A stretch of DNA of 64,000 nt from Pseudoxanthomonas indica. Its GTDB lineage: Bacteria; Pseudomonadota; Gammaproteobacteria; Xanthomonadales; Xanthomonadaceae. The notes beneath the pieces are model-generated. The model ran no database searches. It had not been told where the DNA came from and was given only the letters and a program-made list of their open reading frames with translations. The stretch covers positions 744,001-808,000 of the forward strand of contig NZ_FUZV01000001.1 in the NCBI RefSeq assembly GCF_900167565.1. The letters are read 5' to 3'. Below are positions 7,899 to 15,337 of this stretch, piece by piece (position 1 is the first letter of the stretch; every line of letters starts with the position of its first letter). Both the position numbers and the translations under genes were made by a program.

Positions 7899-8686
7899 GC
7901 CAGCAACTCCGCTTGAGAGGTCGGCATCGCGGGCAGCGCGCGCATGGCCTGGGCCTGTGCTTCCTCAATTCGGCGGCAAGCCACCTCGAAACTGTGCTCG
8001 TCCTGCTCCACGCCAATGAACCGGAAACCCTTGACCACGGCGGCGACGCCTGTGGTGCCCGAGCCCATGAACGGATCCAGCACCACCCCACCAGCCGGGA
8101 CGATCTCGACGATGTCGGACATAAGCTCAACCGGCTTCTGGGCGACGTGCTCGCGATCGCGCGGACTGCCGTACTGGAAAAAGCCTGGTAGGCAGCCAGC
8201 GCCGCGTTCCGTCGGCATAGGGCCGTTGCTGCCCCAGACCACGTACTCACATGCCGCGCCAAACCTGCCCATCTGTGGCCGAGAACCAATCTTTGCCCAG
8301 GGCACCACGCCCCGCCATACCCAGCCGCCGGACTGCAGGTAGTCGGTGGATACGGGGAGCTGGCGCCAGTCGGTGAAGAAGCAGGCCACAGCGCCAGGCT
8401 TGGACGCGGCAAGCGCGCGCGCCGCCCAGAGCGCGGACCAGAAGTGAAACGAGCGCTGGTCACGGTTGTCGCCGGAGAAGTTCTGCAGGGCCTCCTGGTT
8501 GCCGCTGGAGCTCTGCACGTACTTGGCTTTCGTGTCCTGCGTACGGTCGCTGCGGAACTGGCCCCCGCTGCTGTACGGCGGATCCGTGATCACTGCGTCG
8601 ACGATGGGGCTGCGGGCCAAGTCGTCGAGCACGTCTAGCGCCTCGCCGCGGTACAGGGTGGCACTGCCGATGGTGACAACGCGCAT
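7895..8686 (-). CDS. Phage DNA (N4/N6)-methyltransferase
   Basis: 263 residues. The catalytic motif IV DPPY is near residue 37 (DAVITDPPYSSGG), and the AdoMet motif I is downstream as LDPFMGSGTTGVAAV near residue 210, the order of the beta class. Such prophage enzymes modify adenine-N6 or cytosine-N4 and often protect phage DNA from host restriction. No cognate endonuclease is next to it. Start overlaps the initiator stop by one base. A second, different methylase lies at 15338-16036. Confidence 0.9.
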   Translation of the reverse strand: MRVVTIGSATLYRGEALDVLDDLARSPIVDAVITDPPYSSGGQFRSDRTQDTKAKYVQSSSGNQEALQNFSGDNRDQRSFHFWSALWAARALAASKPGAVACFFTDWRQLPVSTDYLQSGGWVWRGVVPWAKIGSRPQMGRFGAACEYVVWGSNGPMPTERGAGCLPGFFQYGSPRDREHVAQKPVELMSDIVEIVPAGGVVLDPFMGSGTTGVAAVVKGFRFIGVEQDEHSFEVACRRIEEAQAQAMRALPAMPTSQAELLA

Positions 8687-9642
8687 CAGCCCACCTCCGC
8701 CGCTTCGTCAGAGCTGGCGCGATCGAAGACCTTCAGCATCTCGTCGGATCGAGTCAGGAACTCAAAGTCGGGGCGCCAGCCCTCATGCGGCGGCTTGTAG
8801 GGGCCGGTCCCATTGCGGAAAGGGTCGCGGGCGCACTCGGCGAAGTAGTCGGCCCAGAACTCCGCCGGGATGTGGTCGGAGCCGTATCGGTCCTTCGCGA
8901 TCTGGCGCGCCAGGGTGATACAGCGCTTGACCTGCTGCTGGCGCTTCTCGCGGCCGATGGTCGGATGTACAGCCACCAGCAGTCCGGTCGGCTTCGCCAG
9001 CGCGCTGTTGTAGGCAGCGACGGCTTCGTCGGTGACCTGGGCCAGCCGCTGCTCGAGCTGCTTCGCCTTCTCCGCCCGCTTCTGACCGAGATCGACTGCC
9101 TGAGCCGCGCCGCTGCCGGCAACGCCGGCGGCGGGAAGTTCTGAGCGAAGCGAAGAACTAAGGCTCTTCTCCTGCTCCTGTTCCTTCTCCTGCTCCTGAT
9201 TAGCCATAGCCTTCGGGAAGGCTTCGGCGAAGGCTTTACCGAAGGCTTCCGACATACCACCGGCAAAGGCTCCCGCGCGTTGCAGGACAATGGTTTTCAG
9301 CCGGCACTCGGGCAGCAAATCGATCGCGCCCACCCAAGCCTTGACCACGTTCGGCGACTCCGGCGGGTTGTAGCGGAGGAAGTTCGGGAGGGCGATCAGG
9401 CAGGCGCTTTCGTCATGCTCCGCCATACCTTTCGAGCAGGCTTCCCCGAAGGCTTCCCCGAAGGCTTCCGGCGTCCACTTCATCTCTGCGGCCAGGCCGG
9501 GCACGGTCGCCCGCATGGCGCCGAGCGCGGTCATGCCGGGGTGCGTCAGGAGCATGAAGAACGCCAGCTTGGCGTCGTCGGTGAGGCTGTTGAACTTGGC
9601 GTCGTTCCAGATGCGCGGATCGATTTTGCGATAGCGACTCAC
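8686..9642 (-). CDS. Phage replication initiator-like protein with EAFG repeats
   Basis: 318 residues from a GTG at 9642 that overlaps the previous stop (GTGA). The N-terminus, RKIDPRIWNDAKFNSLTDD, is of the winged-helix kind found in phage replication proteins. Two blocks of a helical repeat follow (TPEAFGEAFGEA and MSEAFGKAFAEAF), then a Gln/Glu-rich linker. The C-terminal half (residues ~230-310) resembles the loader-type tail. It sits directly upstream of the helicase pair, as O/P genes do. The repeats give clusters of 12-bp DNA repeats, which could be part of an origin. Confidence 0.75.
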   Translation of the reverse strand: MSRYRKIDPRIWNDAKFNSLTDDAKLAFFMLLTHPGMTALGAMRATVPGLAAEMKWTPEAFGEAFGEACSKGMAEHDESACLIALPNFLRYNPPESPNVVKAWVGAIDLLPECRLKTIVLQRAGAFAGGMSEAFGKAFAEAFPKAMANQEQEKEQEQEKSLSSSLRSELPAAGVAGSGAAQAVDLGQKRAEKAKQLEQRLAQVTDEAVAAYNSALAKPTGLLVAVHPTIGREKRQQQVKRCITLARQIAKDRYGSDHIPAEFWADYFAECARDPFRNGTGPYKPPHEGWRPDFEFLTRSDEMLKVFDRASSDEAAEVG

Positions 9643-9815
9643 GCAGCACCTTCCAGCGGCAGCTCGGGCTCCGGTGCGGAATGGCGGCGAGCTTCAGCGC
9701 GCGCCATCTCTGCGGCGCGCTGGCTGTTGTAGGCGGCCAGTTCCTCGATCGACAGCGGCTCGTTGCCCTCGACCTTGCGGAACAGCGCGCGGACGAACTC
9801 TCGATTGCAGGCCAT
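9639..9815 (-). CDS. Small phage protein, 58 residues
   Basis: A short frame starting MACNREFVRALFRKVEG and ending EPELPLEGAA. Its ATG overlaps the TGA of the CII-like gene, and its TGA overlaps the GTG of the initiator gene, so it fits exactly in the operon. Ala/Arg-rich helix in the centre. No family recognised. Confidence 0.6.
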   Translation of the reverse strand: MACNREFVRALFRKVEGNEPLSIEELAAYNSQRAAEMARAEARRHSAPEPELPLEGAA

Positions 9816-10258
9816 CACGGAGCCCCCTGCCTTGCGGCCGTTGCCGCATGCGAGGCGACATGCGCCAGGACATGCTGGAGGGCCGTGCAGGCCTTCTCGA
9901 TGGCGCTGACCTCGTTGGGAGTGATCCGCCCGTCGGCCATAGCCTCCGCGATGATGTGGGCCAGATCGCCCTGCCCTGCCGCAGCTGCGAGCATGCCTTG
10001 GATCAGCGAGCCACTCGCCGGCGCTTCACTGCGCTGCAGTGTGTAGCCGTGCTCCGCCGCCAGGGCGTGCAGGATGCGGTGATCGTCCGTCACGCCCAGC
10101 AGCTCGCTCGTCTCGGCCAGCGTCAGATGGTGCGTGGTGTTGTTGGGGTTGACCTTGTTCCGCAGGATGGCGGCGGACATACCCAGCCGCGGAGCGAGCG
10201 AAACGCTGCCGCCGGGGTAGTCGTGAACGGTCTTGTGGGCTGCGTCTTTGATGTTCAC
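9815..10258 (-). CDS. CII-like phage regulatory protein
   Basis: 147 residues from a GTG at 10258 with an AGGT-type ribosome site upstream. The N-terminus VNIKDAAHKTVHDYPGGSVS followed by LAPRLGMSAAILRNKVNP matches the phage CII regulatory family (CP76 type), a helix-turn-helix activator that favours lysogeny. The rest is helical. It lies between cro and the replication genes, as in lambdoid phages. An ORF extending to 10360 is open, but the extra residues are not family-like. Confidence 0.75.
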   Translation of the reverse strand: MNIKDAAHKTVHDYPGGSVSLAPRLGMSAAILRNKVNPNNTTHHLTLAETSELLGVTDDHRILHALAAEHGYTLQRSEAPASGSLIQGMLAAAAGQGDLAHIIAEAMADGRITPNEVSAIEKACTALQHVLAHVASHAATAARQGAP

Positions 10259-10337
10259 TTGGCGGTGACCTGAACGTGGTTCGTGGATGGCGTGTGGAGC
10301 AAGCTGGCCTCGCCCAAAAAGGAGAGAGGCTATGGAA

Positions 10338-10571
10338 CTAAGCGGCGCGAGACTGACCACCGACCGGCGCGGAGCCGAAAACGTCCGGGCGAAGGTCGTA
10401 CCGGGTGACTACCCCGCCGGTGGCCTCCTCGATGGCGACGCAGTGCTTGGCGGGCGCCTTGGTCTTGAGCCAGCGGGTGACCGCCTGGGGCTTCTGGCCG
10501 CAAACTCGAGCCAAAGCCGCCTGGGTGGGCGGGGTCAGGTGGTTGATCGCTCGGAGGAGGGTCTCGTTCAT
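10338..10571 (-). CDS. Cro/YdaS-like antirepressor-side regulator
   Basis: 77 residues from MNETLLRAINHLTPPT. The helix-turn-helix reads TQAALARVCGQKPQAVTRWL, as in YdaS/Cro proteins. The gene is divergent from the repressor gene at 10653 and its ATG lies only about seven bases from the -10 of its promoter, so the mRNA may be leaderless. The longer frame from 10703 crosses the operators and is not used. Confidence 0.8.
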   Translation of the reverse strand: MNETLLRAINHLTPPTQAALARVCGQKPQAVTRWLKTKAPAKHCVAIEEATGGVVTRYDLRPDVFGSAPVGGQSRAA

Positions 10572-10577
10572 GGGCGC

Positions 10578-10606
10578 AGTAAACATTCTGTTGACACGGA
10601 AGTCAA
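10578..10606 (-). promoter_or_regulatory. Leftward early promoter with repressor operators (PR-like)
   Basis: On the minus strand: -35 TTGACT at 10606-10601, a 17-base spacer, and -10 TTTACT at 10583-10578. Three six-base half-sites overlap it on the plus strand: GTAAAC (10579), GTTGAC (10590) and GTCAAC (10602). GTTGAC/GTCAAC form a perfect inverted repeat. The same module occurs inverted at 12203-12241. It should drive cro and the replication operon. Confidence 0.75.
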
Positions 10607-10619
10607 CACAAAGTTCATT
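10591..10619 (+). promoter_or_regulatory. Possible repressor-maintenance promoter
   Basis: On the plus strand TTGACA (10591-10596) is followed after 17 bases by TTCATT (10614-10619), a poor -10. It would serve the repressor at 10653 and shares operator DNA with the leftward promoter, so activation by bound repressor is plausible. Confidence 0.4.
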
Positions 10620-10652
10620 GACGCCGACCGGCGGCGCCCGGACGATCAACAC

Positions 10653-11171
10653 ATGGTTGATAAAAACGCCTTCCAGCAGCGCTTCGACGCCATGCTTGCG
10701 CACGCCGGCATGACCACGCTGGCGGCCTTTGCCGACCAGCTCCAGGTGAGTCGCCAGGTTGTAAACAACTGGTACAACCGGGATGGCCGCATAGCGGCTA
10801 AGAACCGGCTGGCCGTCCAGGCCGCAACCGGCGTCTCTGTCGACTGGGTGAACGATGGCATCGGGGAGATGCAGCTTCGGTCGTCCACATCTCAGTCGGT
10901 GGGATTGGATATCGAGAAACTACAGACGTCGATCGGGTACGTAATCGACGTCTTCCTATACACCCAAACACCCATCACTTCGCGTGGTGTTGCAAGGCTG
11001 TCGGCAGGCGTCTACGACCTTCTGATTTCTGACGAGCCGGTCAACGTGATTGAGCTCGGGGAAAGGCTAAAGAAACAGGTTCAGGGGGAGAAGAATGTCG
11101 GACAAGTCGAAGCTGGAAGCACTGACTCGGATGATCATGGAGGAACTAAGCGGCGCGCAGCGGCGGGATAA
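10653..11171 (+). CDS. Phage repressor (CI-like, HTH only)
   Basis: 172 residues from MVDKNAFQQRF. The helix-turn-helix is LAAFADQLQVSRQVVNNWYN, then the dimer-side residues KNRLAVQAATGVSVDWVNDG. The rest lacks an S24 LexA-type Ser/Lys self-cleavage core, so induction would need another signal or an antirepressor. It is divergent from cro across the operator region. The 3' end overlaps the next gene by 77 bases in another frame. Confidence 0.75.
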   Translation: MVDKNAFQQRFDAMLAHAGMTTLAAFADQLQVSRQVVNNWYNRDGRIAAKNRLAVQAATGVSVDWVNDGIGEMQLRSSTSQSVGLDIEKLQTSIGYVIDVFLYTQTPITSRGVARLSAGVYDLLISDEPVNVIELGERLKKQVQGEKNVGQVEAGSTDSDDHGGTKRRAAAG

Positions 11172-11469
11172 GCCCAAGCTGCGCCTGGTCGATAACTCGG
11201 CTGCGCCCACCGCAATCGTCGACACTGAAGACGACGAGATCACCAGGGCGAGCCGCATCAGCCGCATCCGTTGGCTGGCGAAGTCCTACAAGCTGGATTG
11301 GCTCGTCGAACAGCACTGCTTTACCGTGCCTGGCGTTGAGAGCCTAAACCCCGAATCGCTGCGTTCGCTGCACAAAGACATGGAGCGCGCCCGCGAATGT
11401 ATCGCCGAGGGGATCTCCTTCGACGAAGTTGGCCTCGTCCGCAATACCTCTTTTCAGGAATCGGCATGA
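11095..11469 (+). CDS. Unknown phage immunity-region protein
   Basis: 124 residues starting MSDKSKLEALTRMIMEEL with a GGGGGAGAAG ribosome site just upstream. Highly charged and helical; no family recognised. It is in the repressor operon, overlapping the repressor gene by 77 bases and the next gene by four. It may be a co-regulator expressed in the lysogen (inference). Confidence 0.65.
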   Translation: MSDKSKLEALTRMIMEELSGAQRRDKPKLRLVDNSAAPTAIVDTEDDEITRASRISRIRWLAKSYKLDWLVEQHCFTVPGVESLNPESLRSLHKDMERARECIAEGISFDEVGLVRNTSFQESA

Positions 11470-12104
11470 AGACATGGATCGTACTGGCGTGCCTTGCGTG
11501 CGCCCCTCTCACCCTGCATGCGCAGGACACCCGCGGCAGTGACACCCTGGTCACCCGGCTGAAGTCGCCATCGACCGAGGCCCGCACGCGGGCCGCCGAA
11601 GATATCTACGGCGCCGGCATCGAGAGCGCCGCGGTTTACGAACAGCTGGCCACCAATCTGCGCACCGGGATGGAAGGCCTTACAAAGAACTCGCCGCAGT
11701 TGGAGGAGATGGCCTGGAGCGTCAAGGCGCTGGCCAGCTCGGGCGACCTGCAGTACATGCCGTTGATTGACTCGGCGGCCGCCAGCAATATCGGCTACCT
11801 GGCCCGCCATGCCCGTGGCGCCAAGGAAACCCTGCAGGAAGCCGCCGCCACCGGTAAGCCGTATCTCACCTACACGAAGGTGCGGCTGATCACGGAGCGT
11901 CAGGCCGAGAGCTGCCAGTACGTGTCGGAGAGTTCCTGCCAGACAGCGCGCGCGCCGGAAAAGTGCATCGAATCCCACAAGGCCAAGGCCGTCGAAGCGG
12001 GCGCCAATTCGGTCATGGTGCTTTTCTCCAGCAGCCAGAGCGGCGGCCTGACTCTTTGGGGCGCGAGCACCACCATGCCAGCCAGCTATTACCTCTGCCG
12101 TTAA
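11466..12104 (+). CDS. Secreted protein of unknown function, lysogen-expressed
   Basis: 212 residues. A signal peptide is clear: MKTWIVLACLACAPLTLHAQ, cleavage after HAQ or LHA. The mature part contains HEAT-like helical stretches (residues ~30-120) and four Cys in the C-terminal third (SCQYVSESSCQTARAPEKC and a terminal YLCR). It lies in the repressor operon and ends just before a strong terminator, so it would be made in the lysogen. That fits a lysogenic-conversion gene. No family recognised. Confidence 0.7.
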   Translation: MKTWIVLACLACAPLTLHAQDTRGSDTLVTRLKSPSTEARTRAAEDIYGAGIESAAVYEQLATNLRTGMEGLTKNSPQLEEMAWSVKALASSGDLQYMPLIDSAAASNIGYLARHARGAKETLQEAAATGKPYLTYTKVRLITERQAESCQYVSESSCQTARAPEKCIESHKAKAVEAGANSVMVLFSSSQSGGLTLWGASTTMPASYYLCR

Positions 12105-12132
12105 CGGCCCCGCCCTACCCTGCACCTCTTCC

Positions 12133-12158
12133 AAAAACCCCGCCACGGCGGGGTTTTT
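12133..12158. terminator. Strong bidirectional terminator after the immunity operon
   Basis: Perfect 12-base arms AAAAACCCCGCC / GGCGGGGTTTTT with a two-base centre. It ends the repressor operon rightward and insulates the next promoter. Confidence 0.9.
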
Positions 12159-12202
12159 CTTCGCCTGGACCCTGCCGCTCGTCGGTAAGTTTACGAACAA
12201 AT

Positions 12203-12241
12203 CAACTTTGTGTTGACTCTTGAGTAAACTTCTTGTTTACT
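12203..12241 (+). promoter_or_regulatory. Rightward early promoter with repressor operators (PL-like)
   Basis: -35 TTGACT at 12213-12218, 17 bases, -10 TTTACT at 12236-12241. Read on the opposite strand it repeats the 10579-10617 module: GTAAAC, 5 bases, GTTTAC, 6 bases, GTCAACACAAAGTT. An additional GTAAGTTTAC lies at 12185-12194. It should drive the overlapping gene chain beginning at 12275. Confidence 0.78.
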
Positions 12242-12274
12242 GACTCCACGCCACCCACGGCAGGAACAGTCGAC

Positions 12275-12505
12275 ATGAATCCCGGAAGCCTCCAGCAAGA
12301 CATGGCCGCCGCCTCCGAGCAGCTTGCCAACGTCAGCACCTCCATCAACGCTGCAGCCCAGGCCATCGGTCGGCTCGGCCATGCGGCCCGCGACTGCCTC
12401 GATGCGGCCAAGCGGAACAGTGACGGCACCGACACCTACTGCGTGCCGGTCGAAGTCCTGGACGCGCTGAGCGTCGAAGTCACCCGCGTAGGCGGTGCGG
12501 CGTGA
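12275..12505 (+). CDS. Small phage protein, first gene of rightward early operon
   Basis: 76 residues from MNPGSLQQDMAAAS. Mostly one Ala-rich helix, with the beta-like tail YCVPVEVLDALSVEV. No family recognised. Overlaps the next gene through a GTGA junction. Confidence 0.6.
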   Translation: MNPGSLQQDMAAASEQLANVSTSINAAAQAIGRLGHAARDCLDAAKRNSDGTDTYCVPVEVLDALSVEVTRVGGAA

Positions 12506-12885
12506 GCGCGGTTGTGCAGCCATCGCCGGCCCCGCGCATCGACGTGCATGTCTCCGGCCTGACGCTGGGCATCGAGCGCACGCCCGAAGGATTCAGCGCG
12601 ACTTTCTACAGCGCCGGCCGTGCCGTCTCCGCTCTCATGCTCTGGGGCGACACGCTGCGATTCCAGGACGGTGCCTTCCCCGCCATCTGGGTCGGCGATC
12701 AAGCCTGCATCGATATCGATCCGCAGATGTTCGAGGTCGTCCGCGAATGGCATGACGCCCTGCCGCCGCGCCGCGCAGTTCCGCGCCTGGCCGGCCAGCC
12801 CGAAGCCAAGCCGATCGACAACGCCGAAGCCATCGCTGCGGCCGCCGCTGCCAAACACGGAGCGCTCTGCGATGGCCGCTGCTGA
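12502..12885 (+). CDS. Unknown early phage protein
   Basis: 127 residues from GTG. Beta-rich N-terminal half (IDVHVSGLTLGIERTPEGFS) and an acidic Ala-rich tail. No family recognised. Coupled by overlap to both neighbours. Confidence 0.6.
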   Translation: MSAVVQPSPAPRIDVHVSGLTLGIERTPEGFSATFYSAGRAVSALMLWGDTLRFQDGAFPAIWVGDQACIDIDPQMFEVVREWHDALPPRRAVPRLAGQPEAKPIDNAEAIAAAAAAKHGALCDGRC

Positions 12886-13249
12886 GTCTGTACGCATCCC
12901 GCTCGTGACTCACCGGGGAGGTAAAGACGATCCCTCCAGCGTGCGGTGGGTTGAAGTCGAGGGCGAGCGATGCGGCCCGTTCGCGATCATCAACCAGCAA
13001 GACATCAAGCGCAAAGACGGCTGCCGCCGATTCCGCCGCGGATGGTCGGTGACGCACATCCGCACTGGGTACGCCGCCGTTCCTGACTGCCTGACGAAGC
13101 ATGCGGCGCGTCACGCCGCGCTTCTTTTGTCGCAGTTGCCGGTCGATTGGAACTTCGACGATGCCGCGGTCGCCCGCTCCTTCCCTGCGGATGTCCTCAT
13201 CCAGATCAAAGTGATTCGGGTAGCTGCCTGGGCTGGCGGTGAAGCATGA
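12872..13249 (+). CDS. Unknown early phage protein
   Basis: 125 residues from MAAAESVRIPLV. Mixed alpha/beta with KRKDGCRRFRRGWSVTHIRTG in the centre, reminiscent of DNA-contacting basic strands. No family recognised. Overlaps the previous gene by 14 bases and the next by four. Confidence 0.6.
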   Translation: MAAAESVRIPLVTHRGGKDDPSSVRWVEVEGERCGPFAIINQQDIKRKDGCRRFRRGWSVTHIRTGYAAVPDCLTKHAARHAALLLSQLPVDWNFDDAAVARSFPADVLIQIKVIRVAAWAGGEA

Positions 13250-13419
13250 AGGCCCTTCCCCACTTCGAGCGACGCACGTACCCCACGCGATGGCCTGAGC
13301 CTGCCGGCTCGGTTCTGCCAGTCGATGGCCTCATCACCGGAAATCGCGACATCGAGCGGAGCAGCTGGTGGAACGGCGCGCCGCAACCTCTCCCCTCTCA
13401 CGTCCCGGAGAACCTATGA
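13246..13419 (+). CDS. Small phage protein, 57 residues
   Basis: Starts MKALPHFERRTYPTRWPEP with an ATGA overlap on the previous stop and ends in an ATGA overlap with the next gene. Trp/Pro-rich. No family recognised. It is missed by frame length filters, but the overlaps on both sides argue that it is real. Confidence 0.55.
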   Translation: MKALPHFERRTYPTRWPEPAGSVLPVDGLITGNRDIERSSWWNGAPQPLPSHVPENL

Positions 13420-13613
13420 GCCAGGTCACCGACTTCCGCGCGTATGAGACTGCGCGCAACCAGGCCGCGCGCCTGGGCATTCCCCGCACGACAGCCGTCC
13501 GCATGGTTGCCGATGAGCGACGCGCTGGCCGAACGGGTCAGCACGTGGCCGGCCAGCTGCGCCTGCAGGCTATGGGCGGCGCGCGCCCCACCACGCCGCC
13601 GGGTGGCGCATGA
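13416..13613 (+). CDS. Small phage protein, 65 residues
   Basis: Starts MSQVTDFRAYETARNQ. The segment LGIPRTTAVRMVADERR suggests a helix-turn-helix. Flanked by four-base overlaps. No family recognised. Confidence 0.55.
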   Translation: MSQVTDFRAYETARNQAARLGIPRTTAVRMVADERRAGRTGQHVAGQLRLQAMGGARPTTPPGGA

Positions 13614-13804
13614 CGGTCACCATCTCGCTCCCGATGGCCCTGTTCTTCTTCGGGCTCCTCGCGTTGTTCCTGGGCGGCTGGTGGGCGGAGCGCCAGGGCG
13701 GCGGAATGCTCTCTGGCTGCTTCGAGGCAGCAATTGGCGTGTGTGCATGCCTGCTCTGCTGGGCTATTGCAGCCGGGATCCTGATTGGCAGGTGGCTCGC
13801 ATGA
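13610..13804 (+). CDS. Small two-helix membrane protein of early operon
   Basis: 64 residues with membrane segments at about 7-24 (LPMALFFFGLLALFLGGW) and 42-60 (AIGVCACLLCWAIAAGILI). A small inner-membrane protein in an early operon could be a superinfection or host-takeover factor; this is inference. Overlaps both neighbours by four bases. Confidence 0.6.
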   Translation: MTVTISLPMALFFFGLLALFLGGWWAERQGGGMLSGCFEAAIGVCACLLCWAIAAGILIGRWLA

Positions 13805-14031
13805 ACCTGGCCGCCACGTGCATTGAGCGCACCCATCGCGGCGTTGCCCCGCGTGCCGCGATCACCGCGCCGCCGAACGAGCACCGCGACTTCGTCGACG
13901 AAGGCATCCGTCTCCGCACGTTCGAGATCTCCGCGCTCAGCCGCGACGGTCACGTCGAGCGCTACACCCCGCCGCCGAGCAGCGGCATCACCGCAACCCG
14001 CAACCACAAGGAAATCTGCAATGAGCAGTGA
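13801..14031 (+). CDS. Unknown small phage protein
   Basis: 76 residues from MNLAATCIERTHRGVAP. Mixed composition, no motif recognised. Start overlaps the preceding stop (ATGA); the 3' end overlaps the next gene by 11 bases. Confidence 0.55.
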   Translation: MNLAATCIERTHRGVAPRAAITAPPNEHRDFVDEGIRLRTFEISALSRDGHVERYTPPPSSGITATRNHKEICNEQ

Positions 14032-14416
14032 AACGAAGCCGACGGCGGATCAGGGGCGCGCGTCCCTGTCCCCGGTTGGCACCAACGTCTCCGAGATGCT
14101 CGCCGACCTCAATGGCGGCGTGTTCCTGGAGCAGCTGGGCACGGCCTTCTCCGACGTCGCCCTCGGCACCGTGAACTTCGGCGACAAAGGCAAGACCGGC
14201 GAGGTCACGCTGAAATTCAAGATGACGCGGATCGGCGAGAGCAACCAGATCGCCTTGACGCATTCCCTGGCGTTCAAGCGCCCCACCTCGAAGGGCAAGC
14301 GTGGCGAAGAACTCTCCGGCGACACCCCGCTGCACGTCAACGCGGGCGGCCGGCTCACGCTCATGCCGGACACGCAGACCAAGTTCCCCTTCGCCAACAA
14401 CGGATCCGACCAGTAA
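14021..14416 (+). CDS. Unknown phage protein paired with DUF2303 gene
   Basis: 131 residues from MSSETKPTADQG, preceded by an AGGAAA ribosome site. Beta-rich centre (LGTVNFGDKGKTGEVTLKFK). It shares a one-base overlap with the DUF2303 gene and is commonly found beside it in phages as a small partner (recollection, not checked). Confidence 0.65.
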   Translation: MSSETKPTADQGRASLSPVGTNVSEMLADLNGGVFLEQLGTAFSDVALGTVNFGDKGKTGEVTLKFKMTRIGESNQIALTHSLAFKRPTSKGKRGEELSGDTPLHVNAGGRLTLMPDTQTKFPFANNGSDQ

Positions 14417-15267
14417 TGGACGCACAAGCCATCTCGCTCATCCAGAAGACCGCCGTCGACGCCGAAGGTCAGCGTTCGATCGATTCGCACAAGCCCGTCG
14501 CGGTGCTGCCGAACGACTACACGCTGCACGACCTGGAGCCTTACCAGCTCCACCGCGCGCAGTTCCGTGGCGTCTTCGCGACCTCGTCCCTCGAAGCCTT
14601 CGCCAGCTACACGAAGCACCAGCGCGCGAACCCTGGCCCGCATCAGGCAGACGGCGCGCTGGCCGGCTTCGTCGACGTGGATTCCATGTCTGCCCGCGTC
14701 ATCTTCGACCTGCTGGTGAAGGACGATGACGATGTCATCCAGCCCGGTCACGCCTTGCACTCCGCGGTGCTGGCGCTGAAGAAGACCGCCGAGCACGCCG
14801 CAGTGCTGCAGGTGAACGGCCGCCAGCTGAAGCAGGTCGACCTGATCGAATGGCTGGAGGACTGGCAGCCGAACATCGCCGCCCTTGCCGACGAGGCCGG
14901 GGCCGCTGTCCATCTCCCGTCGGCGATCGCCGCGATTCGTCGCCTGGAGATCTCGACGAAGACGAACACCTCGCACACGACCGAAGCGCTGCGCGCTGAA
15001 CGGACCGCGCTGGAGCAGGTCGAAGCGCGCGGCGCCGGCCAGTTGCCGACGCGGATCGTCTTCCGTTGCGTGCCGTACCCGGGCTTGCCTGCTCGCGACT
15101 TTCCGCTGCGCGTGGCCGTCATCACCAGCCACGAAAAGCCCATGCTCTCCCTCCGGATCGTCAACCCGGAAGCCATCGCCGAAGCCATTGCGGAAGACTT
15201 CCGTAAAGCCTTGTCCGAAGGCATTGGCGAAGCCGCCACCCTCACCCTGGGCACCTTCAAGCCCTGA
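14416..15267 (+). CDS. DUF2303 (YfdQ-like) phage protein
   Basis: 283 residues, normal for DUF2303. Recognised by HKPVAVLPNDYTLHDLEPY, FRGVFATSSLEAFASY and GFVDVDSMSARVIFDL, followed by LIEWLEDWQPNI. Function unknown; the family sits with recombination/early genes of many prophages. The C-terminus carries the helical repeat EAIAEAIAEDFRKALSEGIG, similar in style to repeats of the initiator gene. Confidence 0.85.
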   Translation: MDAQAISLIQKTAVDAEGQRSIDSHKPVAVLPNDYTLHDLEPYQLHRAQFRGVFATSSLEAFASYTKHQRANPGPHQADGALAGFVDVDSMSARVIFDLLVKDDDDVIQPGHALHSAVLALKKTAEHAAVLQVNGRQLKQVDLIEWLEDWQPNIAALADEAGAAVHLPSAIAAIRRLEISTKTNTSHTTEALRAERTALEQVEARGAGQLPTRIVFRCVPYPGLPARDFPLRVAVITSHEKPMLSLRIVNPEAIAEAIAEDFRKALSEGIGEAATLTLGTFKP

Positions 15268-15337
15268 CTGCGCCCCCCTGGAGCCCGTTGCCGCCAGGAC
15301 GGAACGGCGCGGGCTCCGACTTTCCAGGAACCCTCGG

